Shown here: positions 23,111 through 35,605 of the stretch, in pieces
Layout: each line of letters begins with the position of its first letter
How positions within the stretch are numbered: position 1 is the first letter of the stretch
Source of the DNA: Linyphia triangularis
Taxonomy: Eukaryota > Arthropoda > Arachnida > Araneae > Linyphiidae
DNA: 64,000 nucleotides
Direction: 5' to 3'
NCBI GenBank assembly: GCA_963978545.1
Contig: OZ021730.1
Coordinates: forward strand, 12,531,796 to 12,595,795
Translations under genes and position numbers: made by a program
The notes under the pieces: generated by a model
What the model was told of the DNA's origin: nothing
The model's input: the letters and a program-made list of their open reading frames with translations, nothing else
Databases searched by the model: none

Positions 23111-24350
23111 AATACATCGGAATTTCAAGGTAAGGTTATCTTACTATTGTAAAAATCTTGCCGCAAGTAAGGATTCTGTTCGACAGTTCTTTAAGCATAT
23201 TGTTAATTTCAAAGGTCATTGATCTTTATCTATTTTAATTTTGTTTGTATTTTGTACGTATATTTCCTCTGACTGTTCCAAAAAATAAAATATAATCCAC
23301 TATCTACTACAATTTGTCGGCAGTCTATTCATGTTTATATATTTTTAAAAATAAATTAAGAATGTAATATGACAGCTGACAAAGGATTTGATCCTCCTCC
23401 GTCCACCAATTCAATGAGAGCTTAATCCCTTTCCCTTCACAAGGAAGTGATTATTCCTCTACATAAGTGACTGATCTACAATAAATTCAACCCCTCGCCT
23501 TGTCAACCAGATACGTCCGGACGTCCAGTGTGCTACCAGCTGTCATCTAGTATACCCAATGTGGGTCCTAGGTATTTTGGGAATAGTTTTTGTTTTTTTA
23601 CAAGTTCTTTTTCCCCCCTTTTGGTTTAAAAATTAGAAGGGTAAATATATCATTCCCTTATCATTTGATATGCTATTCTAAGTCCTGGTGTTCAGTTTTC
23701 TTGGTTAATTTAAAACCCTTAGGGTAGTAGAGTTTCATTTATTTATATATTGTCTTTATTGAGATAATAAGATGTTTATTTTTTTGATATCTCACTTCAT
23801 GTCAACGCACAATGCTAGTAATTACCTAGACAAGGGTTTACCCAATAATTCTTGATTTTGTCTGTAATTTGTATACTTAATTGATTTCCCCTGCAATAAA
23901 TGATTTCTCAGGTCTCTAGCTGGTCTTAATTTTCTCCATTCTATGTACTGTACCATGCTGTGTTTTCAGGTAAACTTTAATAGGGTACCACTATGCGACA
24001 GGCAGTTTAAGGTAAAAAGTGACACAACGCAAGATAAGTAAGCCGAGGGATTAAATATTTTATATTTAATTAGCATTAACGATAGTAAATAACGACATTA
24101 CATCCCTTGTCAAAAAGAACAACCAACATTACAAAGAGACTAATGGAATGAGGGACAGAAGATGAAAGCAGTCAATGTCCTGGCTCAAAGACGCGTTAAC
24201 CCAGGATTCTGATGATGTAAAATTTTTTCTTTACCCATCAGTAGTTTTGTATAAAATAAAAAGGTGCTAATAACATGTAATGACAATCTATTTTTGTATT
24301 GGCCTTAATTTAATTTCATCCTTGCAAAGAACATATTCCTATTTTTTTCC
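23111..24350. other. no gene; one repeat shared with the Copia 3' region
   Basis: No coding motif is seen. The part 23983-24115 (GGTACCACTATGCGACAGGC, then GTTTAAGGTAAAA and ACAACGCAA) matches 43203-43330, the noncoding region downstream of the Copia RNase H, so a piece of a related retroelement is probably present here. Confidence 0.5.
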
Positions 24351-24351
24351 T

Positions 24352-24497
24352 ATTATCCGGCGCCGTTAGCAACACGAGGCTATAATGCGCCGAAACATTC
24401 GTCATTAGACAAGTCAACATACATTTACAAACACCCATGCCAACACGGGACTCGAACCCGCAACCTCGTGGTCTAGAAGCTAGCACGCTAACTAGGC
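24352..24497 (-). repeat. tRNA-derived SINE, family A, copy 4 (head truncated)
   Basis: The body and box B are intact, with the head cut within box A (AGCGTGCTAGCTTCTAGACC on the minus strand). The DNA after it (24500-24770) contains a polyadenylation signal (aataaa near 24693) and could be an LTR end. That is a guess. Confidence 0.75.
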
Positions 24498-24767
24498 CGT
24501 GAGTGGAGTTACCGAGTTAGTTGTCTCTCAACGAGAATTCAGAGAGCTGTACTACGAAAGTGAACTGTATTGCATTGTCTTTTGCGTTGATCTTAGCAGT
24601 TGTGTATTTAGTTTTTAACTGCTGTTTGAGCTCCATTGTTGTGTAAAGAGAGTTTTGGAATTGTAAGAGAATCTGCGAAGAGTTCTATCGGAATAAATTT
24701 CTGTAAGTTTTGATCTGCTTTGGCTTCAAGTCTTTCGAACCCATCCACGCAACAGTATTGTTCAGGG

Positions 24768-26400
24768 ATGAGTGATCAGAGAGCAAAAAGAAGGAAATCC
24801 AAAAGTTAAAAAAGCTTGCAGAAGGAATACACAAAAATTCAACAAAAAAAGTATGCAGGAAGAATGATTCAATAATTTTTTAGATACAATGAAATTTCTC
24901 ATACTATATAATAATTACATTTCAAATATTAGGAGTTTTTGAAGTAATCTGTGAGGAAAGGGGAGCTAAGAGGGAAAATATTTTGTTTAGACATGAAGAA
25001 AAGTATACTTTTTGCAGAAAAAACTGGTTCAGATCAGAAAAATGTGAATCCTCAAAACAGGGACAAAGAGGAGGAAAACGTTACATAAAAAACCAAAAAG
25101 GAGGAAATCCTTCAAAAGGTGGAAAACTGTCATCCCTGATTATTATTTGATGGAAGTTTCAATTTGATAAGGCAAGACAAATAAACGGATATTTACACCC
25201 AAAATTGACATTACAACCAAGTGAGTGTTACCTACTTTACTTCTGTTTTTAAGGGACATAGTACTGCTTCAGATTTACTCAAAAAGGTTTTTTCTTTTAT
25301 TGTAAACAAAAAAAATTCTGCTATTGAAACCTAAAAAATATTTTTTATTTTGTTTTTACTCAATTTAAAATACACCATTTGCCAATAAAAAATTTAGAAT
25401 TTTTTTTAAATTGTATATTTGTGTTGAAAAACACATCCTTTAAAAGTACTTGAGAAGTCCTTGAATTTTTTTTCTCCTTCAAGTGTACAAACCATGGGTT
25501 CTCTTCGACGACGCTACAATGAGGAACTTGCACAATGCACATGTGAGGAAAAAGAATAATTTTGGTAATTTCTTGTGCTATCCAACGAATATATTTAATT
25601 ATTTTATCAATGTTTCACGATCTTTTCTCGAATAAGATTAATAGAACCTCTTTGGTCAAATAGTACGTGGCTAACAGATTTGTTAAGCCAAAGTTTATCG
25701 ATGATGCCAATACAGCTCTGAAAATTGTAAATATAGATGTGCTTGACCAAGAAAACTTCTGCACATATAAAAAAATAGACATTGGCTTTCATGCTGAAAG
25801 AGAACTTGCTCATTACTCCAAACTTAGTAGTGTTAGCGAACGACTAATAATGGGATTTCGGATTGCAAATAAAACTTTTCTTAAAGAAATTGTGACAAAA
25901 CTGTTATTTAAAAATCCACTAAAATACTCCCTTGTTCAAAATATTTAAGTGAAATGTGTGCACAGAATTTAAAAAATTTTGCAACTCTAATTGAAGCAAA
26001 TAGGCTTAAGCCCAATAGATATGGTTGATAAAACTCATGAAGGAATTTAAACAACTCATCAGCACTGTTGCAAAAATAAATTAATCTTTTATTAATTTGA
26101 TGTTTCATTAAAAGCATCTAGAGATGATGAGTTGATCCATGACCATATGGTATCAAATAGTGCATTTAATAATCTTTGGTAAGTAACAAAATCTTTGCTC
26201 TCATTATCACATGGGCAAGGATCTGTAGAAAGAGGCTTTTCAACCAATAAGGAATTATTGAAAATTTGAAAGAAGATTCCATAGTGACCCAAAGAATCCT
26301 CCATGATTACATACCATATGTGGAAGGTGTTGAAATGAACAAGTGTCTCCAGCAGAGTGCTAGAGCAGATACACAAAGATATGAGTTATCGGGATGAACA
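24768..26400 (+). pseudogene. hAT-like (ZMYM/DUF4371-type) transposase relic
   Basis: The first part (24768-25140) is a noncoding or N-terminal segment that recurs at 33002-33370. Later pieces read NRFVKPKFIDDANTALKIVN (25670) and, after several stops, LSHGQGSVERGFSTNKELL (about 26205-26260). The GxGSVERGFSxNKE block is the dimerisation signature of arthropod hAT-like transposases, close to the last catalytic residue. The reading frame is broken repeatedly. Confidence 0.6.
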
Positions 26401-26744
26401 AAACAAAGATAAGGTTCGAAAAGCTGTATAATGCAAAAGAAGAATGCTATTTGATGAATTGAAAAAGAAATGCACAGAGCGAAATAGCAGCATTATTGAA
26501 AGCTGCAGATGAGTTAACGATACCGACAGAAAACTCATGAAATTTAACATCTATTACATAATCCAATAGTTTTTGAAAACTGCCAGGGAAAAAGCAGGAC
26601 CAACTACATGACTTTGAAATAGAATCGAGTAAAAATTGGATTTAACAATACTAAGTAACATAATAACATTTGTTATGGTTTATGAATTTTTGTAAATCTG
26701 TAGGCAAGGTGGGCAAAATTTTTCTTTTTCAGTCTACAAATTGT

Positions 26745-27240
26745 TGAGATTTCCAATCACACTTTCGGGTTCAACGCTTCAGTGCGACATATCGACTGGG
26801 TCGATTCGACCATATGTTCAACAAAACTTTAGAAAGGTAGTCTTTGATGCTCTACATTCCCTGTAGCACTCCAGTGGACGAGTAACTGCAAAGCAAGTGA
26901 AGGAAATATTTATCCGGCCTTCACATGAAAAGGACTGCATTCAATATGCGAAATGCTGCATTATGTATCAGAAAAACAAAGTTTCTCGGCATACTAAGTC
27001 TCCTATCGGGCAGTTCTCATCGACTTTGCCTCGCTTCAACCATGTTCACCTGGACATTGTATGTCCACTTCCTACTTCAGTTGACAATATCTATGTTCTT
27101 ACTTGCATCGATCGTTTTACGCAATGGCCAGCGGCTTTTCCGATGAGGAACCAGACTGATGGAACAGTTGCTGAGACTTTCCTAAGAGGTTGGATAACCC
27201 GAAGGGGCCCAAATAATGAAGTGTTCAGATCCTATGTATA
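26745..27240 (+). pseudogene. Gypsy (Ty3) pol fragment: integrase
   Basis: Frames in this segment give LQCDISTGSIRPYVQ, VFDALHSL and HSSGRVTAKQVKEIFIRP, then CIMYQKNKVSRHTKSPIGQF and RFNHVHLDIVCPLPTS with TCIDRFTQWPAAFPM. This is the zinc-binding part and the first catalytic Asp (HLDIV) region of a Gypsy integrase. The pattern -RPxVPxxxRxxVFDxLHxL- just before integrase is typical. It ends abruptly near 27240, where P-element sequence begins. Confidence 0.8.
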
Positions 27241-27274
27241 ATCAGTTATTCACATGCATGGATCTGCACACGCT

Positions 27275-28550
27275 TGGGGAGAAAAACAGTGTTGATAAAG
27301 ACGGGGGTGTTATTTGATGGATGTACATTCAAAAACTGCATGAGTTGCAAGAATTAGAAGGTGTACATTTAGCAAATAAATTATGCAAAGTGCATTTTTA
27401 ATTCGTAACTCAAAAAATGAAGGCAAGACTTGCGGTTCAACTTCTTAGTGCATCAGTTGCCGATGCCATTGAACTTTGTAAAAATATGGACCTTGAGGAT
27501 TTTCAAAATTCAGAGGCTTCATATTCAGATAAGATTCATAAGAGATATTAATCTATTGTTTGATGTATTAAATAGTAGGACTCTTTTACAACAGAAGTCA
27601 AAGCAACCGTTGACTAATTTAAACTATCAGAAGACAAAATCAATTTTGGACGAAACATACACATATATAGATGGATTAACAGATTGCATTTCCAACAAAT
27701 AAAACTGGCTTTTTAGGTTTTCAAGTGTGCATTAAAACAACAATTGATCTTTATGAGAGATTAATTGTTTCAAACCACCTGAAGTTTTCATCGATGTACA
27801 AATTCAGCCAGGATTACCTGGAGTTGTTTTTTGCATCAATAAGATCTTTTGGTGGGTGTGACAATCCTACTGCAAGGCAATTCAAATCCGATTACAAAAA
27901 AAACTTTTGGTTCTTTGAGGGCTACATGAAGATTCCAGAGAAAATTGTTTGAAGCTAGAAAGTATCCTTATATTACAAAGCACCAAATGCACTACTAGAG
28001 TACAACGAACGTCGAAGAAACTGATAAACCTAAGTTCCTGAGAGTCGGACCAACAGAGGAACGAGAACTACTAATTGATAATGATAATGATGACATTTCA
28101 TGTTAATTTTGGCTCGATCATGACTATGTTAACGAAGTCGAAAAATTGACATCGTTTTGCGAGTCGGCTGTTGTTTACATAGCTGGTATTGTTGCGAAAA
28201 ATTTGGAGATGAAATTGAAATGCGAATTTTGCGTTAGTGAGCTACGGTAATCAAATCCTTCAAACACCCTAAGGGATTTTATTCTTTAATTGAACAAAAA
28301 AATCTAGGATTAGTAAATCCTTTGATTGATGTTGTCAAAGTTTGTTTTCGATATGAAAAGATATTAAGGAAAAATCTTATTAAAAAATCAAACAGAGAAA
28401 ATACTCAATTACAAGAGGATGTATTGAGAATGTTGTCGGGAGTCTTAGTGTTTTTGGTAGGAGAATCTATTTTTGAGGATTTAAATGAACACATGTTAGA
28501 ACAAGATGTAGCTGTAAACTACACAGTTCATTTAATAAAAACCCATTAGT
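27275..28550 (+). pseudogene. P-element/THAP9-like transposase fragment 2
   Basis: Ordered pieces in changing frames: WMYIQKLHELQELEGVHLAN, then QKMKARLAVQLLSASVADAI (about 27410-27475), MYKFSQDYLELFFASIRSFG and CDNPTARQFKSDYKK (27798-27900), then LINPLIDVVKVCFRYEK-like C-terminal sequence (28310-28550). This covers much of the catalytic and C-terminal region of P/THAP9 transposases. It differs clearly from fragment 1 at 22376-23110, so the two are separate copies. Many stops are present. Confidence 0.8.
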
Positions 28551-28774
28551 GAAAAGTATCATGACTGACGTATAAAACATTGGTGCAAACAACTATCAAC
28601 AAATTTAATTGATAAAAAGAGAAATTTGTGCACAAAACTAATTTTATTTAGGAGAATAAATTTGTATTTCATATTTTTTAATGTATTTAAAATTCAGTCC
28701 AAATGTACCTCGTTAATTGTTTTCACGATTGGTATGCGATTATGATGTAAAAAATTAGGGTTACGATAGCCTCT

Positions 28775-31300
28775 TGCGACCTTGCGTCCCCAAATGGGGA
28801 CATTTTGTTTTCCTCTCTGACAAAGCGATTGATGTTGAAACTGAATTGAAAACCAACGCACCCATTTGGGGACAAGGTGGGTGTAACCGATAAATGATAG
28901 ATGGCAGCACAGGCATTTAGTGGAAAGCACATGCAGACTTGCAAAATGGCCAGAAAGCAGAAAGTCGGTTCAACTCGTACTAGAGGCAAGATATTTTAAC
29001 TTTTTTAATATATTTAATTAAACAATCTTGAGTTTGGTGTTGTTTTTAAGTGTACAAGCATCATTTTAAACCTAAATTTGATAATTTTGTTACGTAACTC
29101 GTAGAGTAAGTGGTGATGTCAAATTTAAGTACTCAAATGGGTACATTGGAATTTCGTTAGGGCTATGTAGCATTAATAGACTGTTCAATTTTTTTCAGTG
29201 AAATACTTAACTGACGAAGAAATCCAAATTTTGCTTGCACGAAGTGATGGAGAACAGTCTGATTTGGAAGACTCGGATTTTGAAAATGCCATCGAAGAAA
29301 ATGCTGACGAAATTGTAAATCCAGAAAACGAGGAAATAGTTGTATCTGAAGAGAATTTGCCTTTAACATCCAAAGGAAAGAAGCGAAAACGTAAAGTTTC
29401 GAAGTGGACAAACAAAGTGTGAGTTGTGATATTATTTGTTTTTATTATTTAATTGTATTTTCAGGCACATTTTAATTACTTCCCCACAAGGAAAATAATT
29501 TTTATAAAAAAGTAAAATTGGTTCATTCTTTGAAATAAAAAGAAATAGATTGCTGAAAATTCATTATTATATTAAGAATAAAAAAAAAAAAACAATTTTA
29601 ATTAAAAACATTAAAAAAATTTCAGTATATGCTATTTATTTTTATTTTACTAATGAAAAATTTGTTTTTTACAGGTTCCAGAGTCTTTCATTGGAAGACT
29701 AGCCTTTGGAAGCTAGTGATGCTGATTTTCAAGGTGAACCATTATCTCCTATGGAGTACTTTGATAAATATTTTCCTGATGAATTTTGGCAACTGTGTGT
29801 AGAACAGACAAATATCTATGCCTGTCAAAAAAAAAAAAGAACGCTTCAACAAAATTGACCAGAATGAAATAAAAAACTTTTCTGGAATTCATTTGGTAAT
29901 CGGGGTAATGCATTTACCTCAAGTAAAGCTTTACTGGTCTAGGAGCAGCAAAATGCCTATCATTACTGAAAGCATGACTCACAGGTTTTTTTAATTGCGT
30001 AACACTATGCACTTTGTTGATAAAAAACATTTTGACTGATAAACAAAAAAAAAGCAGACTAACTTTTTCTAGTTCGTCCTATTCTTGATACAATCAGAAA
30101 ATACTGTCTTAATTTGCCTCGAACAGAATGTTTGTCAATAGACGAACAAATTATACCATTTTCTGGAAGATGTCCAATGAGACAATATGTGCCAACAAAA
30201 CCAAATCGAGTTGGATTGAAGAACTGTGTTCTTGCAGCTCCCGATGGACTTGTCCTCGACTTTTTGATTTACACGGGGAAAAACACTGTCGTCATTCCTG
30301 ATGTACAATCCTATGGTCATGGTGGGGCAGTAATGAAACACCTTGTTGGTACAATACCGTTAACAAAACCCACTCATTTATATACAAACAGTTATTTTAC
30401 TGGTATAGCTATATTAGATTTCCTAATTACTCAAAATGTCTACATGACTGGAACTGTCATGTCAAACAGCACTGATGGTGTTGCTGCGGGATTTCCCAAA
30501 GATACTGACATGACCAGAGGATCATCCGTGTCACGGACACGAGATGATGATAAAGCTTGTGTAGTTAAATGGAAGGATAATAAATCTGTACACTTTTTAT
30601 TTAGTGCCTTTGGCATCACACCTGAAGGAAGTTGTAAGAGATAGTCAAAGCAGGATAATAGCAAAATTGACATCAATCAAACGGCTGTGGTTAAATCTTA
30701 TAACACCACCTTCATGGGTGGTGTTAATTTAATGGATAGACTCGTATCCTATTATAGAATAGAAACTCGCACAAAAAAGTGGACCATGCATGTTTTCGCT
30801 CACTTTTTGGACATGGCTATATATAATAGTTGGATACAGTATATCCGTCATTGCAAGGCAAGCGAAACACCAAGAAAGGACAGACTTCAATTGATCTACT
30901 TCAAGCTTAATGTAGCAGAAAGCCTGATAAAAAGGGAATTCAAAAATGTAGAAGATGAAGTAGTTCCACCTAAAGTAACTACAAAAGTCATTCCTCTGTC
31001 TGTAAGAGAATCAAGGTACGACAGAATTGGCCACTTTCCGGAACACGTCAAGTTACCAAACCAAATGAGGTGCCGAAATCCAGGAAGTAAAGGGAAAACA
31101 CGAGTCAAATGTATTAAATGTGACCTTTACTTGTGCTTGCAAAACAAAAACTGTTTTTATGACTTCCATCATAAATAAATTGCATATGTTCCTCTAACAA
31201 GCTTTATGCTCATTAAGACCGAATGTAACCAATTGGGGACAAGGTAGTTAGCAAGCTTTAAGCTCCTAAAGACCCAATTGGGGACATGTTAATTAGCATA
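28775..31300 (+). mobile_element. near-complete piggyBac element (inactive)
   Basis: An acidic N-terminal exon-like frame (29198-29422, rich in Glu/Asp) is followed after 250 bp by the transposase core. EYFDKYFPDEFWQLCVEQTN lies near 29755, LSIDEQIIPFSGRCPMRQYV near 30140-30195 (first Asp kept), YTNSYFTGIAILDFL near 30385 (the usual second Asp is Asn), and NTTFMGGVNLMDRLVSYYRI near 30700-30760 (the usual MGGVD Asp is Asn). It ends with the Cys-rich CIKCDLYLCLQNKNCF. GGGGAC-containing palindromic motifs (CCCAAATGGGGAC, CCCAATTGGGGAC) lie at both sides, and TTAA follows the last one (about 31297). One in-frame stop occurs near 30642. Confidence 0.85.
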
Positions 31301-31809
31301 CGTAAAATTTAAAAAGTGTATTTTTTTGTGTGTTTTTGTCTTTTTATAATGTCATTTAAGTATAGTAAAATGAAAAATATATACATATTCAAAACATTTT
31401 TTTCTTGGATCTCAAGAGGGTATGTATTTTCATCTGGAAGTTTTTTAAAATGTGATTTATGCATTTTAGCTCCTTTTTTCGAACCTTTCAGGAAGTTAAA
31501 TTTTATCGTTGGAAGATAAATATTCAGGAGGTTAATAGGATTAATTATCAGGAGGTTAAATATTGATGAAATGGCCTCAAATTTAAAAACTGAATAATAA
31601 TATAATATACTATAAATATATATATCAGTGACTTTGTTAAAAAATTTTTGTTATATATTTTCTATTATTCTGCAGCAATAAAATTGACAATTTCTTTAAT
31701 TCAACACCATTTACATTTGCTGCAACATTTGCGACGGTTCACCTTGGAATGCGCATCTTATCTACGCATCTTTGCGTTAATTGGTCAGCCAGAACATCAG
31801 CAAAGCGCA

Positions 31810-32165
31810 TGTCTGAGGAGGGTGCATTAAAGCGGCCTGACCCAGGGCTCTTTCTCTCTCTTAGTTTTCATTTGGCTCAATGCTGCTTCTGACCGGTTGG
31901 TGGTGCTTAGTTCTAACGTCGAGTTGACGTTGGTCGGTATACCCAGCAGGCCTTGTGTTCTGTGTTCGCCGGAGCCGTGGAGGCTGTTGTTGCCATCTAC
32001 TGTTACGGACTGGACCTGGTGAGCTGTACCGTTCCGGTATTATTTCCCGCCCCACTCGGTGTAGCCGATACCTATTAGCTTGTGCTTTGCAGTTGAGAAT
32101 AAAACCCATTTGCTATCTTCGAACCTCGCCTCTGTCATTTCTTTTGACTAACAGGGTGCATGACA
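31810..32165 (+). mobile_element. solo or orphan LTR (Gypsy-type)
   Basis: A GC-richer block begins TGTCTGAGGAGGGTGCATTA and ends GGGTGCATGACA (TGTC...GACA inverted ends), with a polyadenylation signal aataaaa near 32098. It is followed at once by TTTTGGCGTCCACGAC, which looks like a primer binding site region of a Gypsy element (TGGCG start). The downstream 32166-32345 looks like a leader, but no gag follows. Confidence 0.6.
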
Positions 32166-33000
32166 TTTTGGCGTCCACGACTACTTTTGTTTGTTTATAT
32201 AACAGCACAAGTTGAACACATTCATGGGTTTTTGTTGACACTGCGGTGTAGCGAATTGGTTGCCTGGCCTCGTTTTTGGGGGGAGGGGAAAAGATGAAGA
32301 AGCTGCAGGTGAAAGTTCGGAAGTAGTATTACGACGGATAACTACATTTGCTTCGAAAGTCAGGCACTTTCTTTCCCCAATGCTGCTGCTGCTCAGAACT
32401 ACTAGTTTTGTAGTTTTTTTAGTGTAGTTTGGGTATTTGTGTTCTTGTTAACTGGGGTTTTCAAACAGGGTTTTGATATTTTTGGGGTAATTTTATATGT
32501 ATTCAATTTTTATGTGTATGTGTATTCAATTCTGACACCCATCAAACTATACTATATTGAGATAAACCACACTGTGGTACTTACATGCAGTAGGTTATAC
32601 TTCTCTTCATAGACGAATACAAATGAACAGAATTTAATGAAACCCATTGTATATAATTTGAAGGTACAATGTAAATAAATGTGCAAGTACCTAAGTGGCC
32701 AAAATAAATTTTACTCTACGGTGATTAAAAAAGACACCAAGACAGAATTCTACTGATAGAATATTATGGCCATCATTTTAAAAGCAAAAAGCCACCACAT
32801 TTCAGACATGATTTCACATGTCCTATTAATGATAACTTCGCTATCGATTGAGTTTAAAAACATTTCTCAGTGGTTATTACAAAACTTCTAAATGTTCATT
32901 AACTAATTGGGCCCAAAGACAAGTTTTAATTATGTTCAGCTTCGAAAACAATATCTCGCAAGAGATTTTAGTAAGAGGTATTTCTGCGTCTGATATAAGC
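32166..33000. other. LTR-element leader remnant and unassigned DNA
   Basis: The first 180 bp look like a retroelement leader (G-rich runs near 32276). The rest has no recognisable feature. Confidence 0.35.
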
Positions 33001-33001
33001 A

Positions 33002-33800
33002 GAGATGAGAGTGATCAGAGAGCAAAAAAGAGAAAATTCAAAAATTCGTTAAAAAAAGCTTGAGGAAGGAATACACAAAAAATTCAACAAAAGAGTATGC
33101 AGGAAAGATGATTCAATAATTTTAAAGATACAATGAAATTTCCCATGCTATATAATTATTGCATTTCAAATATTAGGAGTTTGAAGTAAACTGTGAGGAA
33201 AGGGGTGTTAAGAGAAAATCTTTTGTTTAGACATGAGGAAAAGTTTACTTTTGCAGGAAAAACTGTTTCAGATCAGAAAAGTGCGGATCTTCGAAACAGG
33301 GACAAAGAGAAGGAAAAGGTTACATAAAAAAAAAGGAGGAAATTCTCCAAAAAGAGGAAAACTGTCATCCCTGTATAAGTAGCAGTAATTTAAAATTAGA
33401 GTTGATGAAAACATTGAGCAAAATGGGACTGGACCATAAAAATATCATTGTGCAAAGCATGAATGGTGCTGGAAACATGAGTGGCCCTTGCATTGGTCTA
33501 AAGACATTAATACAAAAAGAATGCCCTACTGCTTTTTACATTTGATGCTCTTCGCATAGATTCGCTTTGGTTATAGAAAAATCCATTGCTTTTTGCCCTC
33601 AACTTCGAAATTTATTTACTTTTATGGAAGAATGATATCGTCTTTTTAATTCTGGGCCTGACGTATTTGTAAATTTTTTTTTGTTAAGAACAAAATCAAG
33701 TGAGAAGAGAAGACAATTGAAAAGAGTACAAACTACTAGCGTTTTTAAAGAACAGATAATAAGGAATAAAATGAAAAAAATTTAGGAAGCTAAAATGAAT
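33002..33800 (+). pseudogene. hAT-like (ZMYM1/DUF4371-type) transposase relic, second copy
   Basis: The first 370 bp repeat 24768-25140. Beyond it, frames read GLDHKNIIVQSMNGAGNMSG, IGLKTLIQKECPTAFY and SHRFALVIEKSIAFCP. This is the core of hAT-like DUF4371 proteins (usual pattern GQGYDGAxNMSG, then CxxHxLNLVL). This copy keeps the core that is missing between the repeat and the C-terminal part at 24768-26400. Confidence 0.6.
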
Positions 33801-34203
33801 GACCAGGGAGATATGAGCGATAACTAAAAGGCTTTTAAAACAGATGTTTAAGGGGAGACGGAAGCTAGTGCAAGGGGGAGGGGGCTTTTGAGGAAATCCT
33901 CCTCTAATTAGGTCCTAACAACTGGCAAAAATTCAGCTTGTCACCAATTTCTTCCAAAAAAAAACTTTCATTGCCTGGGCTATTAGTTCAACTCATTCAA
34001 AGTTGATTTTTAATAGTTTCAGCCATTTTTGCCTCGGCAGACCAGTAGATTCCCAATCTACTAACATTTCTCTACATTCTATAAAAAATTCCGAATGATG
34101 TTCAATTAGGTACCTAAACTTGCGGTCACCTCTCAGTTTATAACAAAACAAACAAAAGGGGAAGATTTTTTTTCTTCTTCCCATAAATAGACAAGTCACT
34201 TAC

Positions 34204-34345
34204 TCCAGAGATGTAGCTCCCTTGTGCTCTGATGTTGTGTACGTTCAATCCAATGCCACCCGCATACTTGGAGATCAAGGCACAGCGTTTAAGAGTGTCA
34301 TAGATGCCTTCCAGGCTGTCAGATTCCATGGTTAAAAGAAAGCAA
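34204..34345 (-). CDS. RRM1: ribonucleotide reductase large subunit, exon 2 of 9 visible
   Basis: A 142-nt exon whose first base completes a Ser codon from the exon at 52398-52560. It encodes [38 protein letters not shown] and RAQGSYISG. The first Cys is the partner of Cys in VCNLAS in the redox pair (Cys218 in human numbering), and [12 protein letters not shown] holds the Asp of the allosteric specificity site. The acceptor is CTTTCAG before 34345 and the donor is GGA|GTAAGT after 34204. It is separated from its neighbours by introns of about 18 and 19 kb. Confidence 0.97.
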
Positions 34346-34836
34346 CTGAAAGAGAAAATTAAAAAATAAAGCACACTGAGCAAGTAAATTAAAGTGTAAT
34401 TGCAAAAGCAATTAAAAGGGAATTTTGGTATTAAGGATGAAAAAACTATCAATCACCCAGCAAATTTTTTTTTTTTTTAAATTAAACCATTAACACGACA
34501 TTTAGAAGTGCCTTTTTTAGATTAACCCATTAATGTTTACCATCCCTTCTTAGGGAAATTTCGATAAATCACTCACAATTTTTGCTGAATCAACTTTTTA
34601 ACTTAAATACTGCTGAAATATATCCTTTAGTGTTGGTTTCAATTTATTTGGATTAAATGGAAGGACAGGTTTTCCTTGCACAGTGTCACTCGCGTATAAT
34701 TTTTAGTTGTTCTCGAAAAATCACACTGTTAGCGACGGCAAGATTGAAATGGTAAGATTTTATATTGTTTATTAACCCATTAATCTGAATTTTATAAATG
34801 TATTAATTTTAACTATTTTTTAGTTTACACATTTTA

Positions 34837-35237
34837 CAGGGTGGCCACAAAATTCAGGAAAAAAAGTTCCCTGATAATTTCCTGGTTTCCCTGACAGATT
34901 TCTAAAAAATTCCCTGATTTTAGGGCAAACTTTTTTTCAAATTTCCTCAATTTTCTTAGGTTTTCCAGATGTCTAGACACACTGATCAAATAGAACATGT
35001 ATGCTACAGAGATATGCAATTTTTAAAAAAATAGTTTTGCTGGCAATGAAAAGTTAAAATTATTCCGTAACATTAAATTTCTAATGGCTTACCACTACAA
35101 ATCTCCATGTAAATAGCGCCAAAATATAGATGAACATGCCTTAAACAATACAAAATTCCCCAGATTTTCAGGAAATTTTAAAAAGTTTCCCGACGTTTCC
35201 CTGACTTCCAGGTTTTCCCGGTTCTGTGGCCACTCTG
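34837..35237. mobile_element. MITE, CAGRGTGGCCAC terminal repeats, copy 2
   Basis: It starts CAGGGTGGCCAC and ends GTGGCCACTCTG, with one mismatch between the termini. It is flanked by a 5-bp direct repeat tttta at 34832-34836 and 35238-35242. Internal blocks match copy 1 at 7221-7634 in order and orientation. Length is 401 bp versus 414 bp. Confidence 0.85.
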
Positions 35238-35439
35238 TTTTAGGAATTTCGTGTTTTTTAATATTCTGATTGTGTTTATTGAAATGCGTGAATGTTCCTA
35301 AAAAGGGACAGTGGGCACGAATGCCCCCATTGATTCCCATTTCAAGGAATATGGTGTTAGGTCGTTTCCATTGCAACAAAATCGTATTATTGTTTGAAAA
35401 ATAAACTTGTATTAATACATAAATTAAATTTCAATCATT

Positions 35440-35605
35440 AATTATCTGGCGCCGTCAGCAACACGAGGGCTATAATGCACCGAAACATTCGTCATTAGAC
35501 AAGCCAACATACATTTACAAACACCCATGCCTAACACGGGACTCGAACCCGCAACCTCGCGGTCTAGAAGCTAGCACGCTAACCACTATACTGTTTGGTC
35601 GGCAA
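35440..35605 (-). repeat. tRNA-derived SINE, family A, copy 5 (full length)
   Basis: This is the best-preserved copy. On the minus strand it starts GCCGACCAAACAGTATAGTG, continues GTTAGCGTGCTAGCTTCTAG and GGTTGCGGGTTCGAGTCCCG, then the body and a tail ending TGACGGCGCCAGATAATT. It lies in the 18-kb RRM1 intron just before the Copia element. Confidence 0.9.

Noticed and set aside
35540..35605. tRNA gene on the minus strand
   Set aside because: Box A and box B are present, but the sequence continues into the SINE body and there is no acceptor stem pairing or tRNA 3' end. It is a SINE head.
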